A stretch of 64,000 nucleotides of DNA from Oncomelania hupensis. Lineage: Eukaryota; Mollusca; Gastropoda; Littorinimorpha; Pomatiopsidae. Below, one piece after another: positions 32,914 through 44,313 of this stretch. The notes under the pieces are model-generated. The model saw nothing but the letters and a program-made list of their open reading frames with translations, was not told where the DNA came from and made no database searches. The translations under genes were made by a program, and so were the position numbers. The first letter of the stretch is position 1, and every line of letters begins with the position of its first letter. The DNA lies in contig CM072526.1 in NCBI GenBank assembly GCA_036898135.1, positions 564,937 through 628,936 on the forward strand. The letters run 5' to 3'.

Positions 32914-33496
32914 TGTTAGGTTGAAACGCACACGATAGTTCGTGTGTGACTTGCACGATAGATCTGATCGTTTTGTTTCGCAAAGCATTCAGTAACAGAG
33001 TGTATGTACCTTTGATTTGATTTTGCATTGTTGTGAGGAGAAGCTTTGTATAATGTTGATAATTTTCGTTAGTCGATATTATTGGAGAATTCTCTAGATT
33101 TGCTTGTTTACTGTCGATCGAAACTTTGCGATAAATGTAAATAGCTGAGAAAATTCTTGGACTGTGAAGAAAGAGTGATGACGAAGTTTAGTTTGATTGG
33201 TGGTAACGCGTCACTCGGGAACGTTCTGACGTTATCTGGAGTCGAGAAAAACTATATAATTGATGCACTGTGTTGTTTTGAGGAGTTGAGAGTTGAAAAA
33301 GTAAAAAAGTGATTGAACGTTTGTATGCAGTTGTTGATGTACGCTGAATAAAATTGGGAAACTTCATACAACGACTTCGTGTTTTGTTGCTGTGTGAACG
33401 GGTTGCGTGGATAAATGAATCCGAGTTACACTTATCAGTATTTGAGCATTGGGGCTGAATCAACTACTGATAGAAAAACACCAAACGAGTGTAACA
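32914..33496 (+). mobile_element. LTR (583 bp, TGTTA...TAACA) with downstream primer-binding-like site
   Basis: Starts TGTTAGGTTGAAACGC and ends ACGAGTGTAACA, parallel to the solo LTR at 4802-5418. It contains a TATA-like actatataattg and a polyadenylation signal gctgaataaaat, in the expected U3-R order. Immediately after it comes ttttggggggccaagc, whose TGG start would suit a tRNA primer-binding site, so this is a 5' LTR. No duplication is seen. The internal region is lost after about 33690. Confidence 0.75.
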
Positions 33497-33684
33497 TTTT
33501 GGGGGGCCAAGCTGATATCTACGCCATAGCCAAGGGTTCAACTGCTACAACACCCCTTGGGGTCATGAGCAATCTTGCCACTGTAGATTGTTCTAACCTA
33601 TAAAGGGAACAGTGAAAGCCCCAGTTGAAAACCTGTCTTGCCTTTGTAGACATGACAGATTCACTGCGGCAACAATACCCCAGT
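33497..33684 (+). other. Leader remnant of the TGTTA-family LTR element
   Basis: Non-coding stretch between the LTR and the next repeat. A short open frame crosses it (to 33603) without any gag motif. It is interrupted by a LINE 3'-UTR repeat at 33685. Confidence 0.4.
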
Positions 33685-34240
33685 TGGAGTGCCGGGGGTT
33701 TCAGTATAAATAGTATCCCCACTTTATGGAAATTTAGTGCTTTAAATTCCCACTGTTGCTATCTTCCTCATATACTCTTTCCCATTCCTGCTCTGTCCTA
33801 TCACTCTGCTATACTATCTTCTTCTTCGCTAGATCAATGACCTACCTTTTTTCTTGAAAACTCTTCCTGGACAAGACTCCTTGTTTGTGTATGAGGTCTG
33901 TTGGATCAGCTTGGGAGTGTTGGACGCTTTCTGCTGGGTGGTCACTAGGGCTTCCTATGATGTTAGTATTTAGCAATATAGGCATTTTATATGTATATGT
34001 TTCGTTGATGATTTGTAATGATGGTTGTATTCTATTTTGTTTTTGTAACCGGGGGTTCGCGTAGTTGAGGTAAACCCTCAGCCGTCCCCCGCGTGGGATG
34101 TCTTTATTGTAAAGTGACTGGCCGGTGGAGGGCGTTCAATTTTCCCACTAGGGTTGTTTCAGCAGATCTTTTATTCGGATCAGGGGTTGTCCGGTCCTGA
34201 TTTGGCTCGGAGGAATCCGCTGGACCTAAAGCAGCAATAA
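33685..34240 (+). repeat. LINE 3'-UTR repeat, full copy with (AATC)n tail
   Basis: Has all landmarks of the 2262-2868 family, from tataaatagtatccccacttt to ggtcctgatttggctcggaggaatccgctggacctaaagcagc, then aataaatcaatcaatcaa as a tandem tail. Confidence 0.65.
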
Positions 34241-34805
34241 ATCAATCAATCAAAAACTGCTACAACAAGCGAGTCAACGTTATGATCAGAGGCAGTCATT
34301 GAGGGTAGCCGCCAAAGAGTTGCGTCAGGAGGGGCCAACATACTGGGATTACATTCCCGATAGATTCGGGTTGACTGCAAGGGCGTGTAGTCGCCAAAGA
34401 GTTGCTTCGTGAGTGAACAACAGAGCGGGACTACGTGGCTGCAGCAAGACTACGTCGAGGTATTAATGCTGGATGTTTAGGGTCCAGGAGGCATGTTGGT
34501 CCCTAATGAGGGGTTGATGCTTGTTTACATGACATGCAGACCTGTATGTTCAATAAACAGAATATTTTTTCATAGACATATAAAATCAGATTTTTTTAAA
34601 ATACACAGACAAATCCACTAAAAGAATTCGAGAATTGTTTATTTCCAGGATTCCAGACATTCAGGTTGGCAAGATTTAAAACTTTAGACAAAAGTCCAAG
34701 AAAATCAAAAGTCCATGAAAATCACAGTCCTGTACACTTCTTATTCTAATAAACTTCTCATATTCATAGTTATACAATGAAATCAATTAATAAAGAAAAA
34801 GATGC
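34241..34805. other. Unassigned DNA
   Basis: 34257-34450 contains an imperfect internal repeat of agtcgccaaagagttgc (twice) and may be internal sequence of the interrupted LTR element. The remainder is AT-rich with no gene. Confidence 0.3.
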
Positions 34806-34885
34806 TTACTTTTTCTTCAGGAAATCAAACACAATCTGTGCAGTCGCCATGAGCAGTTTCGCAACATAGTCACGAACTAGATCTA
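34806..34885 (-). other. Possible exon (acceptor-bounded, short)
   Basis: On the minus strand tttattgcag precedes a frame encoding VDLVRDYVAKLLMATAQIVF and ending FLKKK then stop; aagtaagc at the end could instead be a donor. It lies downstream, in minus orientation, of the exon-like piece at 35502-35670. No family recognised. Confidence 0.25.
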
Positions 34886-35501
34886 CTGCAATAAATCGAA
34901 AACCAAACTAATTTCATTAGTTATTTATTCCCTCTGCAGAGAAAATTACCATGGCAGTCTCCTTACATTTTGCAGCACATATTAACTACAATAACAGTCA
35001 GTAGTCAATAAAACATGTGTGAAGCCATGTAAAATCATGTTGTTGTATCAATTTTTATTCATCAGATTAACACAAGTTGTATTGATGTAACATAAACAAT
35101 TTACAAAATCTACCATGCGCACATCATAGATATTTTTCACATTATCAAACCATTAAAATCATGATACTACTGACATACACATACACTTTTAACAACATAC
35201 ATTCCCTTATAACAATTAGTGAACATTAAGAAACAAATTAAAAAAATAAATAAATAAAAAGTGGAACTTTCAATTTCACCTGTGAGGAACGAAGTACTTA
35301 TAAATTTCATTTTGCGTCTTACAGAAAGTTGAAGTAGCAAACATATTCTGCTCGTCCATCAGGAAACACACTGCTCGAGTAAGTCAGATAGGTCTTACAT
35401 CACATTCAGTGTCATAAAAGAAGTCTCAAACTTGATTTAGCCATTTGTTCGAGATGACAATATGTATTTGAAACATAACATATAACATACTTTTCAAAGT
35501 T
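34886..35501. other. AT-rich DNA, possible intron
   Basis: No coding potential seen. It may be an intron between the two exon-like pieces on the minus strand. Confidence 0.3.
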
Positions 35502-35670
35502 TACTTACATTCCACCTTGTTGTTCGTCCCCCATGTTCCACAGGAAGACGTTCAAAGCAGGTGGGGGGAAGGGACAGCCAGGAGAGGAAGTCTTGAAGCG
35601 CGAGATGTGCTCCCATCAGTCGCCTGACTCTGCGACTGCCAGCTAGTCTGTCAATCAGTTCATTTGACTG
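35502..35670 (-). pseudogene. Exon-like fragment, possibly piggyBac transposase C-terminal part
   Basis: Encodes SRRVRRLMGAHLALQDFLSW and ERLPVEHGGRTTRWN, then meets a good donor (gtaagtaaa). The LP.EH pattern near the end recalls the region before the cysteine-rich tail of piggyBac transposases, but this is weak. Its upstream side is cut by the RTE insertion at 35671. Confidence 0.25.
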
Positions 35671-36408
35671 TCGGACTTCGTCGTTTGTGATGTGTTGGGT
35701 ATAGGAAATGCCCAGAAGTCTTCTGTAGCACCTCATCTCCATGCTTTGTATTCTTCGTTGGAGATCTGCTGTGAGGGTCCATGCTTCGCAAGCATATAGG
35801 AAGATGGAGATGACAAGGGAGCGCAGCAGTCTTACTTTGGAATGTAGACTGATGGTCCTGTCTTTCCAAATGGGCTTCAACCTTGTCAGGGCAGCAGTTG
35901 TTTGTGCGATCCTGGAGAGGACTTCCTGTCGGGACCCATTGTCTGATACAATGGCTCCTAAATATTTGAAGCTATGCACTGTGTTGAGGGATTGGCCTTG
36001 GACTTTGATGTCCGTATTGATGCCATTGGTGTTATTGGTCATCATTTTGGTCTTCTCTGCACTTATTTCCATTCCATAGGCTCTGGAGGTGGTGTCAAGC
36101 CTCTGTACCAGCTGTTCAAGTTCTTGTTCCTCTCCAGCCAATCCATCGATGTCATCTGCAAAACGAAGATTGGAGATTGCTCTACCCCCTATGCTGACTG
36201 TGCCTTCATAGTCTGCAAGAGCATCTGACATGATGCGCTCTAGGAAGATGTTGAAGAGTGTTGGAGAGAGTAGGCATCCTTGACGCACACCGATTGTTGT
36301 TCTGAACCAGTTCCCGATGGCGCTGAAAGATGGAGTATGCTGGTTAAACGATCATCTGTGGTGCCCCTACGACCTTCCGGTTACGGGACAGGATAGGATA
36401 GGATAGGA
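35671..36408 (+). mobile_element. RTE LINE insertion with inverted 5' segment (twin priming)
   Basis: 35671-36325 is RTE coding sequence in minus orientation (RT motifs RQGCLLSPTLF, LRFADDIDGLAG, YACEAWTLTADL). It joins at 36325/36326 to 83 bp of plus-oriented RTE 3' terminus (aaagatggagtatgctggttaaacgatc...gggacaggataggataggatagg). The middle of the element is missing. This inverted-5'/sense-3' arrangement is diagnostic of twin-primed LINE integration. The open frame 35494-36288 is a chimera of RTE and flanking exon-like sequence, not a real gene. Confidence 0.8.
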
Positions 36409-36410
36409 CC

Positions 36411-36595
36411 CTCTCATTGGTTGGCCAAGATGCATACCACAACTGGGGAGACAAATGTGGACTCCACTGCAACAACAAATGAAAGAGGTCTGAGACTCTT
36501 GGAGTTTGCAGATACAACAATCTGATACTGGGAAACATGCTTGGTCCCCACAAAAAATCCAGACGATGGGCCTGGCATAGTTCCTTTGTTTTATA
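36411..36595 (+). pseudogene. RTE LINE endonuclease fragment
   Basis: Plus-strand piece matching, in reverse, the endonuclease region at 56140-56340 (shared: tggccaagatgc...ccacaactgggga.acacatgtgga, caacaacaaatga, cacaaaaa.tccagacgatg). It contains the conserved WPRC.PQLG stretch. It is broken and unlinked to the neighbouring RTE tail. Confidence 0.6.
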
Positions 36596-36639
36596 TGTTT
36601 TATATGCATATGTGTCGTTTGATTGACTTACAAGCATGA

Positions 36640-36901
36640 TGAATTCGTTTACGGTTGGGGGTTTTCTCCGGGTACTACGGTTTGCTTTCCCAGCAAAATT
36701 TCAAAAACAACTTGTTTGGGAATATTTCTATAAGAAGATAATGACGTCATTATATTAAGTACGTCATGTTAAGATTATAATTTTTACGTCATCAGAAACC
36801 GCAGACGAAGCCGGGTGCTGTTGCTTGGTCATTCAATAAAATTGTACTCTGCATAATAATACCTGGACTCCACTGTCTTAAATATTTGTGGTAAACAAGC
36901 A
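36640..36901 (+). promoter_or_regulatory. Probable 5' LTR remnant of gypsy element 1
   Basis: Upstream of gag lies AT-rich sequence containing repeated tgacgtcatta/tacgtcat (CRE-like) words and attcaataaaat (polyadenylation signal), ending in aaacaagca. This is followed directly by TGGTGTCAGAGT, which has the TGG start expected of a primer-binding site. The left boundary cannot be fixed because no 3' LTR is present. Confidence 0.5.
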
Positions 36902-36930
36902 TGGTGTCAGAGTAAAAATAAATCGACAAG

Positions 36931-37498
36931 ATGATGCGCCTGGAACCACCGAAAAAGTTTAGTTTCAAGGCAGAAGAGTGGCCACAGTGGGTCCGAGAGT
37001 TCCAACGGTTCAGAAATGCTTCCAAACTGTCAGAAGAAAGCGGAGAGGTCCAGAGAGACACTTTGCTGTATGTTATGGGTCCTGACGCTGAGAAAATCTT
37101 TGTTTCGCTCCACTTCAGCACAGTGAGAGGTCCGAACAACGAGGAGATTCGCGAGGCAGACACAGATTTTGACACACTGGTAAGAAAATTCGACGAGTAT
37201 TTTGTGAAGTGTGATCTACGAGCGATCCCAGTTTCAGCAACGACGACAGCTACAAGGAGAAACAGTGGAAGAATTCTATCGTGCTCTGAAGGAACTTAAT
37301 ATTGCTCAGCACTTTGAGTACCGAGATGAAGATGACCAGATCCGAGACAGGCTCGTGGTAGGTTTTGTAGATGGCCGTATAAAAGAAAAGCTACAGCTGA
37401 TCCGAGATCTAACTTTGAACAAAGCCCTGGAGATTGCCCGTCAACAGGAGCAGGTTAAAAGCCAGATGAAGATCCTAGGTGATGCTAGCAGCAGATGA
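36931..37498 (+). pseudogene. Gypsy element 1 gag, frameshifted
   Basis: The first frame (from ATG 36931) encodes FKAEEWPQWVREFQRFRNAS and DTLLYVMGPDAEKI; a second (from about 37211) encodes SQFQQRRQLQGETVEEFYRA and LNIAQHFEY. Both match the capsid-like retrotransposon gag domain of Ty3/gypsy elements (Mag/K02A2.6-type). A small deletion near 37205 shifts the frame. The nucleocapsid zinc knuckles follow in the pol frame. Confidence 0.75.
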
Positions 37499-39701
37499 AG
37501 CTCAGCACAGACACCAGCAGCAACATGCGCGAGGTAGACGTAGTGTGAGACAGTCGCACACGGGTACCAGCAGACGTCATGGCTCTGGATCTCCACAAAA
37601 AGGGAAGAAAGAAGCCAGTGGACAGAATGCTGTTAGGAAAGAGTGTGGAAGATGCGGGTATAACCACGGAAGTGAAAAGAAATGCCCAGCAAATGGGAAG
37701 AGATGTGGGAAATGCCACAAGAAGAACCACTTTGAAAGGAAGTGCCACACAAATGTGCATGAGGTAGTCAGTGACAATGATGAAAACAGTGACAGTGATT
37801 CCTGCTTAGAAGGTTCCAGCTTTGTGATTGTCTCGATAGTGTCAGATGGTGGAAAACCGTGGACGGTGAATTTGAAAATCAAAGACACAGAGATCAAATT
37901 CAAAATCGACACTGGTGCCGATGTGCCCATAATGTCGGAACAGACATTCCAGAAGCTGAAGAGAAAGCCCAAGCTGTCCAAGTCAACTGCAGTACTGACA
38001 TCTCCAGGTGGACGATTGGAAGTCCGTGGCGAGTTCTATGCCAGAACTATCTACAACAAAACACGCTACAAGTTCAGAGTAGTGGTGGTAGCCAACAGAG
38101 TGGGCAGCAACCTGTTGAGCCGAAACGCAGCCGTCAAGATGGGCATGATTCAGAGAGTAGAAGAAATACACAGAGATGTATTCGGAGCTTCGGGACTTTT
38201 GAAGACAGAGCCAGTACACATCGAATTGAATGAGGGTGTAACTCCGTATTGTTTGCCAACGGCTCGTCGAGTTCCCTTTCCGATCCAGAAGAAAGTGATA
38301 GCAGAATTAAAGCGAATGCAGGAGGCAGGAATAATTCGTGAAGTAAAAGAGCCAGCAGACTGGTGCGCTCCTATGGTGCCAGTGGTCAAACCGAATGGCA
38401 GTATCCGCATATGTGTGGACTATAAAAGGCTCAATACTGCTGTGAAGAGGCCGCATTGTCACATTCCGAATCTTGAAGACATAGCTCCAAAAATGGCAGG
38501 TTCTTCCGTCTTTTGTACTCTTGATGCATCGTCTGGATTCTACCAAATTCCGCTACACGAAGAAAGCATGAAGCTCACTACTTTCATCACACCTTTCGGG
38601 AGATTCTGTTTCCAGAGAGTACCTATGGGCATATCGCTGGGTCCAGATGTGTTCCAGACGAAGATGAAAGAAATGCTCAATGGCCTGGAAGGATGTGAAA
38701 CAATCATGGACGACACAATCGTGTATGGTCGTACCATGGAAGAGCATGACCGACGACTAGACGCCGTTCTAGATAGAACTGAAACATCGGGACTAAAATT
38801 GAACAAAGCAAAATGTCACATGAGACAGAAGGAGGTCAAGTACTTTGGCCATGTGATCAGTGAGGTTGGTGTTAGTCCAGACCCCGACAAAGTGAAAGCC
38901 ATCATGGACATGCCTCCCCCTACCTCAGTGACAGAATTGCGTACGCTGTGTGGTATGTTGAACTATCTGTCCAAGTTTGTGCCACGTCTGGCGACAACGA
39001 TGCAGCCTATCATCAATCTTCTGAAGAAGACGACAGCGTGGTGCTGGGGTCCAGCACAGCAAGAAGCCTTTGACAAAGTCAAGAGCCAGATATCATCACC
39101 GCCAGCGTTGGGTTTCTACAGCCTAGGTCGACAGACTGTTGTTAGTGCTGACAGCAGCAGTTACGGGCTGGGAGCGACGTTGATGCAGTGGAATGATAAT
39201 AAGCTGATTCCAATTGCATATGCTTCAAGAACACTGACTGAAGCAGAACGGAAATATAGCCAGATTGAAAAAGAATGCCTCGCTTCAGTGTATGCTTGTG
39301 AGAAGTTCTCCAAGTATTTGATCGGGTTGGACAAATTTGAACTATTGACTGATCATAAACCTTTGGTGCCACTCATGAGCACGAAAGACATCGACAGTGC
39401 ACCAATTCGTTGTCAGAGACTTCTTATTCGCCTCATGAGATTCAACTTTGAAGTGCACCACGTACCAGGAAAAGAAAACATCATTTCAGAGGCCTTGTCC
39501 AGAAATCCTAGATTGCACACCAAAGACGACATCAAACTGTCCGAACAAGTGACAGCGTACGTAGACGCGGTGATGTCAACGCGACCAGTAACGTCACGCC
39601 GCATGGAAGCACTGCGTGCTGAAACGGTTCACGACGCCGAGCTCCAGCAAGTCATCCACTACATCCTGAACGGTTGCCCGTTGGCCAGCAGTGGTACTTG
39701 A
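37479..39701 (+). pseudogene. Gypsy element 1 pol: zinc knuckles, protease, RT, RNase H
   Basis: 740 codons without a stop. In order: two knuckles (ECGRCGYNHGSEKKCP and RCGKCHKKNHFERKC, about 37650-37745), aspartic protease FKIDTGADVPIMS (about 37905), RT from VPFPIQKKVIAELKRM with RICVDYKRLN, SGFYQIPLHEES, FGRFCFQRVPMGI and the catalytic IMDDTIVYG (IMDD replacing the usual YxDD, about 38705), then RNase H with SADSSSYGLGA, AERKYSQIEKECLA and LTDHKPL. The frame is lost near 39690 before integrase. The gag-to-pol frame change near 37480-37498 could be a programmed shift or damage. Confidence 0.9.
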
Positions 39702-40336
39702 ACAACTCAGACCTTATCATCAGGTACAGGGAGAGTTGTCGCTAGTAGACGGGTTGGTACTATACAACCATCGCATTGTTGTCCCTGCAGGTCAGCGAAA
39801 ACACATTCTGTACCAACTACATGAAACACACCAGGGACTAAACAAGTGCCGAGAGAATGCACAGGCTTCAGTGTGGTGGCCTGGTTTGAGCAGACAACTG
39901 AAGGAACTTGTTGACTCGTGCAGAGAGTGTCGAGAGAAACGACCAGCACAGCGACATGAACCACTACGTCCCACAGAGTTGCCGCAACGTCCGTGGCAAC
40001 GACTGGGTGCCGACCTGTGTTCCCTTGGAGGGAAAGACTACCTAGTAGTGGTGGACTATTATTCGCGCTGGCTGGAGATTCACCAGCTACGTTCTACGAC
40101 ATCCGCAGCTGTCATCAAGAAGTTCAAGTTGATTTTTGCAACGCACGGCATTCCAGACGTCATTGTAAGTGACAATGGTCCGCAGTTTCAATGCCGTGAA
40201 TTCGGCGTGTTTGCAAAAGACTTTGACTTTCACAGGCAAACCAGCAGCCCTGGTTTTCCCCAGGCTAATGGAGAAGCGGAGAGTGCGGTGAAGATTGCCA
40301 AGAAATTGCTTCAACAGGCAGATCCAGAACTAGCTT
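39691..40336 (+). pseudogene. Gypsy element 1 integrase, 3'-truncated
   Basis: Continues pol in another frame. The zinc-binding H2C2 region (HETHQGLNKCRENAQ...WWPGLSRQLKELVDSCREC) precedes a DDE core with GADLCSLGGKDYLVVVDYY, VIVSDNGPQF and PQANGEAESAVK. The coding sequence ends at ADPELAW, where it runs directly into (ATC)n at 40337. The rest of integrase and the 3' LTR are absent. Confidence 0.9.
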
Positions 40337-40452
40337 GGTCATCATCAATCATCATCATCAATCATCATCATCAATCAACATCATCAATCATCATCATCAA
40401 TCATCATCATCATCATCGTCATCATCAATCATCATCATCAATCATCATTATC

Positions 40453-40490
<38 letters not shown>

Positions 40491-41012
40491 ATCATCATCA
40501 TCATCAATAATCATCATTAATCATCATCATCAATCATATCATCATCGTCATCGTCAATCATCATCATCAATCATCATCATCATCATCAATCATCATCATC
40601 ATCACGATCATCATCATCATCAATCATCATCATCAATCATCATCATCAATCATCATCATCAATCATCATCATTAATCATCATCATCAATCATCATCATCA
40701 TCATCATCATCAATCATCATCATCATCATCATCACGATCATCATCACGATCATCATCACGATCATCATCACGATCATCATCATGATCATCATCATCATCA
40801 TCAATCATCATCAGCAATCATCATCAGCAATCATCATCAGCAATCATCATCAGCAATCATCATCATCAATCATCATCATCAATCATCATCATCAATCATC
40901 ATCATCAATCATCATCATCATCATCAGCAATCATCATCAGCAATCATCATCATCAATCATCATCATCAATCTTCATCATCAATCATCATCAGCAATCATC
41001 ATCATCATCTAT
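40337..41012. repeat. (ATC)n/(AATC) imperfect microsatellite, about 675 bp
   Basis: Built of catcat and aatcatcatcatc units with minor cgatca and cagcaatc variants. It separates the truncated integrase (plus) from the truncated 3' part of LINE B (minus). All long frames through it (runs of S, I, H, N) are repeat artefacts. Confidence 0.95.
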
Positions 41013-44000
41013 AAAAACATTCACGTTTCCAACACCAAAACCGTTCTGTAGCAAAAATAAACGCACATTTGATACCCAATTTATTTTTCCTTTACTATCT
41101 AGATTATATAACATCAAATAGGCTTTATTAGGAAGTCTACTATTGTCCATTTGTAATAACTTAAACCAATAACGAATGCAATTAACACATGAATTAATAG
41201 TTATTGGGTATCTGTTCAGCTCTCTATAAATACAGTCATTGGGAGTACGCAAATCAACCCACAAAAACTTTTTCAAACCGTATAAATGTGTTTTTTCACA
41301 ATAATTAGCAGCTTTATCTAATCCCCAGATTTCAGACCCATAAAGCATGATAGGTTGTATTTGTGCATCAAACAATTTAAGAAAAACATCAACAGAATGA
41401 TTATTAAAAACCCTTAGTCTGGACATGATAGATAACAATGCTCTTTTGCCTTTACTAGCTAAATCACGACATGCAGAAACAAAACTAAGACGGGTTGAAA
41501 AATAAATTCCTAAATATTTATATACATTTACAATTGGCATTATTTCACTATTATAAACCCATCTTTCCCTGGCAGCCAAATATCCTCCTTTTCTGAAGAC
41601 TACAATATTACTTTTCTCCAAATTAACTTTTAAATTAAGTGCACAAGCTGCTCTTTGCAAACTGTTTAACTGTGTTTGTAGACCTACAATAGATTCAGAC
41701 AAGAGTACAACGTCATCAGCTAACAAGAGAATAAACAATTCAAAAGCTTCTAGTGAAAACGTTACACCATGCCGGCCATTACTAATAACTTCTAAGGTTA
41801 ACTCATTGATAAATATCGAAAACAAAATTGGGCTACATATATCTCCTTGTTTCACTCCAAAATTACAATTAACACACTGAGTAAATTCACTACCACCACA
41901 CATCACTCTCGCCTTAACTCTTAAGTACATGCTTTTTATGCAACAAAATATTTTCCCTTTAATACCATTCTTCAGTAATATAGGCCACAGTAAATTTCTG
42001 TTAATATTGTCAAAACATTTTTCAAAATCAATAAAAGCCACATAAAGTTTTCTATTTAAACAAAACTGTTTTTGAACACATGCAAGAAGGGTGTAGAGAT
42101 GATCAACTGTAGAATAACCTTTTTTTAAAGCCTGCCTGAAATTCCCCGGTGATATCATTTTCCTCAACCCATGACTGCAAGCGTTTATTAATAATAAAAC
42201 CATACACTTTACTACTTATATTACATAGACTAATTCCACGGTAATTCCCTGGTTTATTTACATCTCCTTTTTTAAACAAAGGTAATATGATAGACTCGCA
42301 CCAACTATCAGGGTAAATACCGTTATCAAATAATTTATTTATAAATTTATGGAAAAAGGGGACAGCAAGTCTGGTTGCGTATTTTAACAATTCACCTATT
42401 AACCCGTCTGGCCCTGCAGCTTTTTTAGGTTTTAACTTCTGAAGCGCTAACAGTATCTCTTCCTCCGTTATAGGCCTATTTAAACTAGCTTCATCATCAT
42501 CATCACCACCACTACCACTAGTGTTTAATTCCTCTGACTCAAACAGAAAATTATCTTTTTCAAGTAACATTTTAAAATGGTTAAACCATTCTTCAACAGA
42601 AATCTGGTTATCAATTCTTCTCTTTTTTGGAATAATATTATGAACAGTGTCCCAAAACTCTTTTTGATTATTTACAGACTCTACCAGTTTTCCTATCATC
42701 ATCATATTAAATTTCTTCTTCTTGCAAAAAAGCAAGTTTTTATATTCTCTTCTTGTTTTACAATAGGCTGCCCGATCATAATCCTTTAACGTGCGGCGAT
42801 ATTTTTTCAGTAAAGCGCGCACACTTCTCCTCGTAATGCTACACTGCGCATCAAACCAGTCCTGCTGTTTCCCTCTCCCATTTACGCACACACGTTTCTT
42901 CATACAGGCTGATATTTCTGTAATACATTCATTAAATTTATTAAGTGCTAAATTTACATCCACATCAACTAATTCTAAAGCCTCATTTAACATCAAGCTA
43001 GCATTTTTACTAAGAGCAGCATCACTAAACTGAGCGGCGTTATTTAAATTCCAACAAAATTTCTCAATAAAAATTGACTTATTAGAGAGTGCTTTCGCAC
43101 AATGATTTTCATTTGAAAAAAGAACAGACAAAGACACAGGCATATGCTTCGATTCTGATCTATCCAATACATTCAAAGAACAAGCATTACACAAAATAGC
43201 GAAAAGATCACAAGAAATTAGAAAATAATCAATAACACTGCTACCAAAGTCACAAATGTACGTGTAGTAACCTTCAAGGTCACCATGACACATACCATTT
43301 AATATAGACAGATTCAAAGAAGTACACATATTTAATAGCGATTTCCCAAAACTATTTAGTGTTTTATCCTGCGAACACCTTTTACCCAAAACCGACTCAC
43401 TCTTATGTGATAACTTAAACAAATCTTGATCTTGATTAATACGTTGAGAAATATTACTTGTTCTTGCATTGAGATCACCACAAACAATTGTAAATAGATC
43501 ATTATCAAGAAAAATATCAGATATACAATTTTCTAAAGAGACAACACCATCTCCATCTACCCCTAAATAAGAATAAAAACGTGAACCTTCAGGTGGCGTA
43601 TAAGAACAAACATACAAAACATCTTTAGATAATCCAAAAAGACTTTTATCCACAATAAATATGAGAGTATGTCCAATATTTACATCCAATTTTTTAACAA
43701 AAGTCACAAATTCATTTTTAATTAAACAGACAACACCTCCTGACGGTCTTCCACCATCTGAAAGCTTCACTGCGGGTAGAGAAAAGACAGTAAAGCCACG
43801 CTTTACAAAAACGTCAAGATTTACATTATAAAGAAAAGTTTCCACCAAACAAACAAAGTCAAAAGTAGAAACAAAAGTAACAAAGTCAGGATCGAATAAC
43901 TTCGACCACAAACCATCAACATTCCACGTCAAAAAAGAAAACCTTTTGCCGACATTTTCTTTATTTACACTATTTGCACAAACATCAGAAGCATCATCTA

Positions 44001-44187
44001 AACTGCCAGTACTAGGGGGTGTGGCTATAGACTCACTGTCATTGACCTCTGACCCAGCCGCACCAAAGAGAGATTCGTGGAGCATGCAGCAGCAAAAGGC
44101 TTGGCGAGGACAAACAGTACTCATGTTAGGCCTATATTCTAAACTGACAGTGCAATTGTCCTCATTACTAGTACGGTTGTACCCCAA
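41013..44187 (-). pseudogene. LINE B ORF2: APE endonuclease and RT, frameshifted
   Basis: The endonuclease part shows FSFLTWNVDGLWSKL, FVCLVETFLYN, PSGGVVCLIKNEF, VCGDLNARTSNI and SKHMPVSLSVLF. RT shows LQKLKPKKAAGPDGLIGELL, YRGISLCNISSKVYG, FIDFEKCFDNI, GVKQGDICSPILFSIFINEL and catalytic LLADDVVLLSE. One break, at a run of T at about 42120-42126 (plus strand), separates the two frames. It looks like a one-base indel in a homopolymer. About 165 C-terminal residues, including the zinc knuckle present in LINE A, are replaced by (ATC)n-encoded Asp. Confidence 0.9.
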
Positions 44188-44313
44188 ACACTTGGCAGCG
44201 ACAGGTAAATCAACACTGGAGTTTAAAAAATCATGGCAATTTCCTTTATCGTAACAGTTTACACAATTACACAGTACATGCAGTTTTTGACAATGTGCGG
44301 GGCGGCCACAACC

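Noticed and set aside
35494..36288. 264-codon minus-strand frame as a single gene
   Set aside because: It fuses RTE RT sequence to an unrelated exon-like piece across the insertion junction at 35671.
40337..41012. CRISPR-like or satellite array
   Set aside because: Units are 3-13 bp and degenerate, without spacers; it is an imperfect trinucleotide repeat in an animal genome.
40335..41051. Long Ser/Ile/His/Asn frames
   Set aside because: They are reading frames through the (ATC)n repeat; only the integrase part before 40337 is coding.
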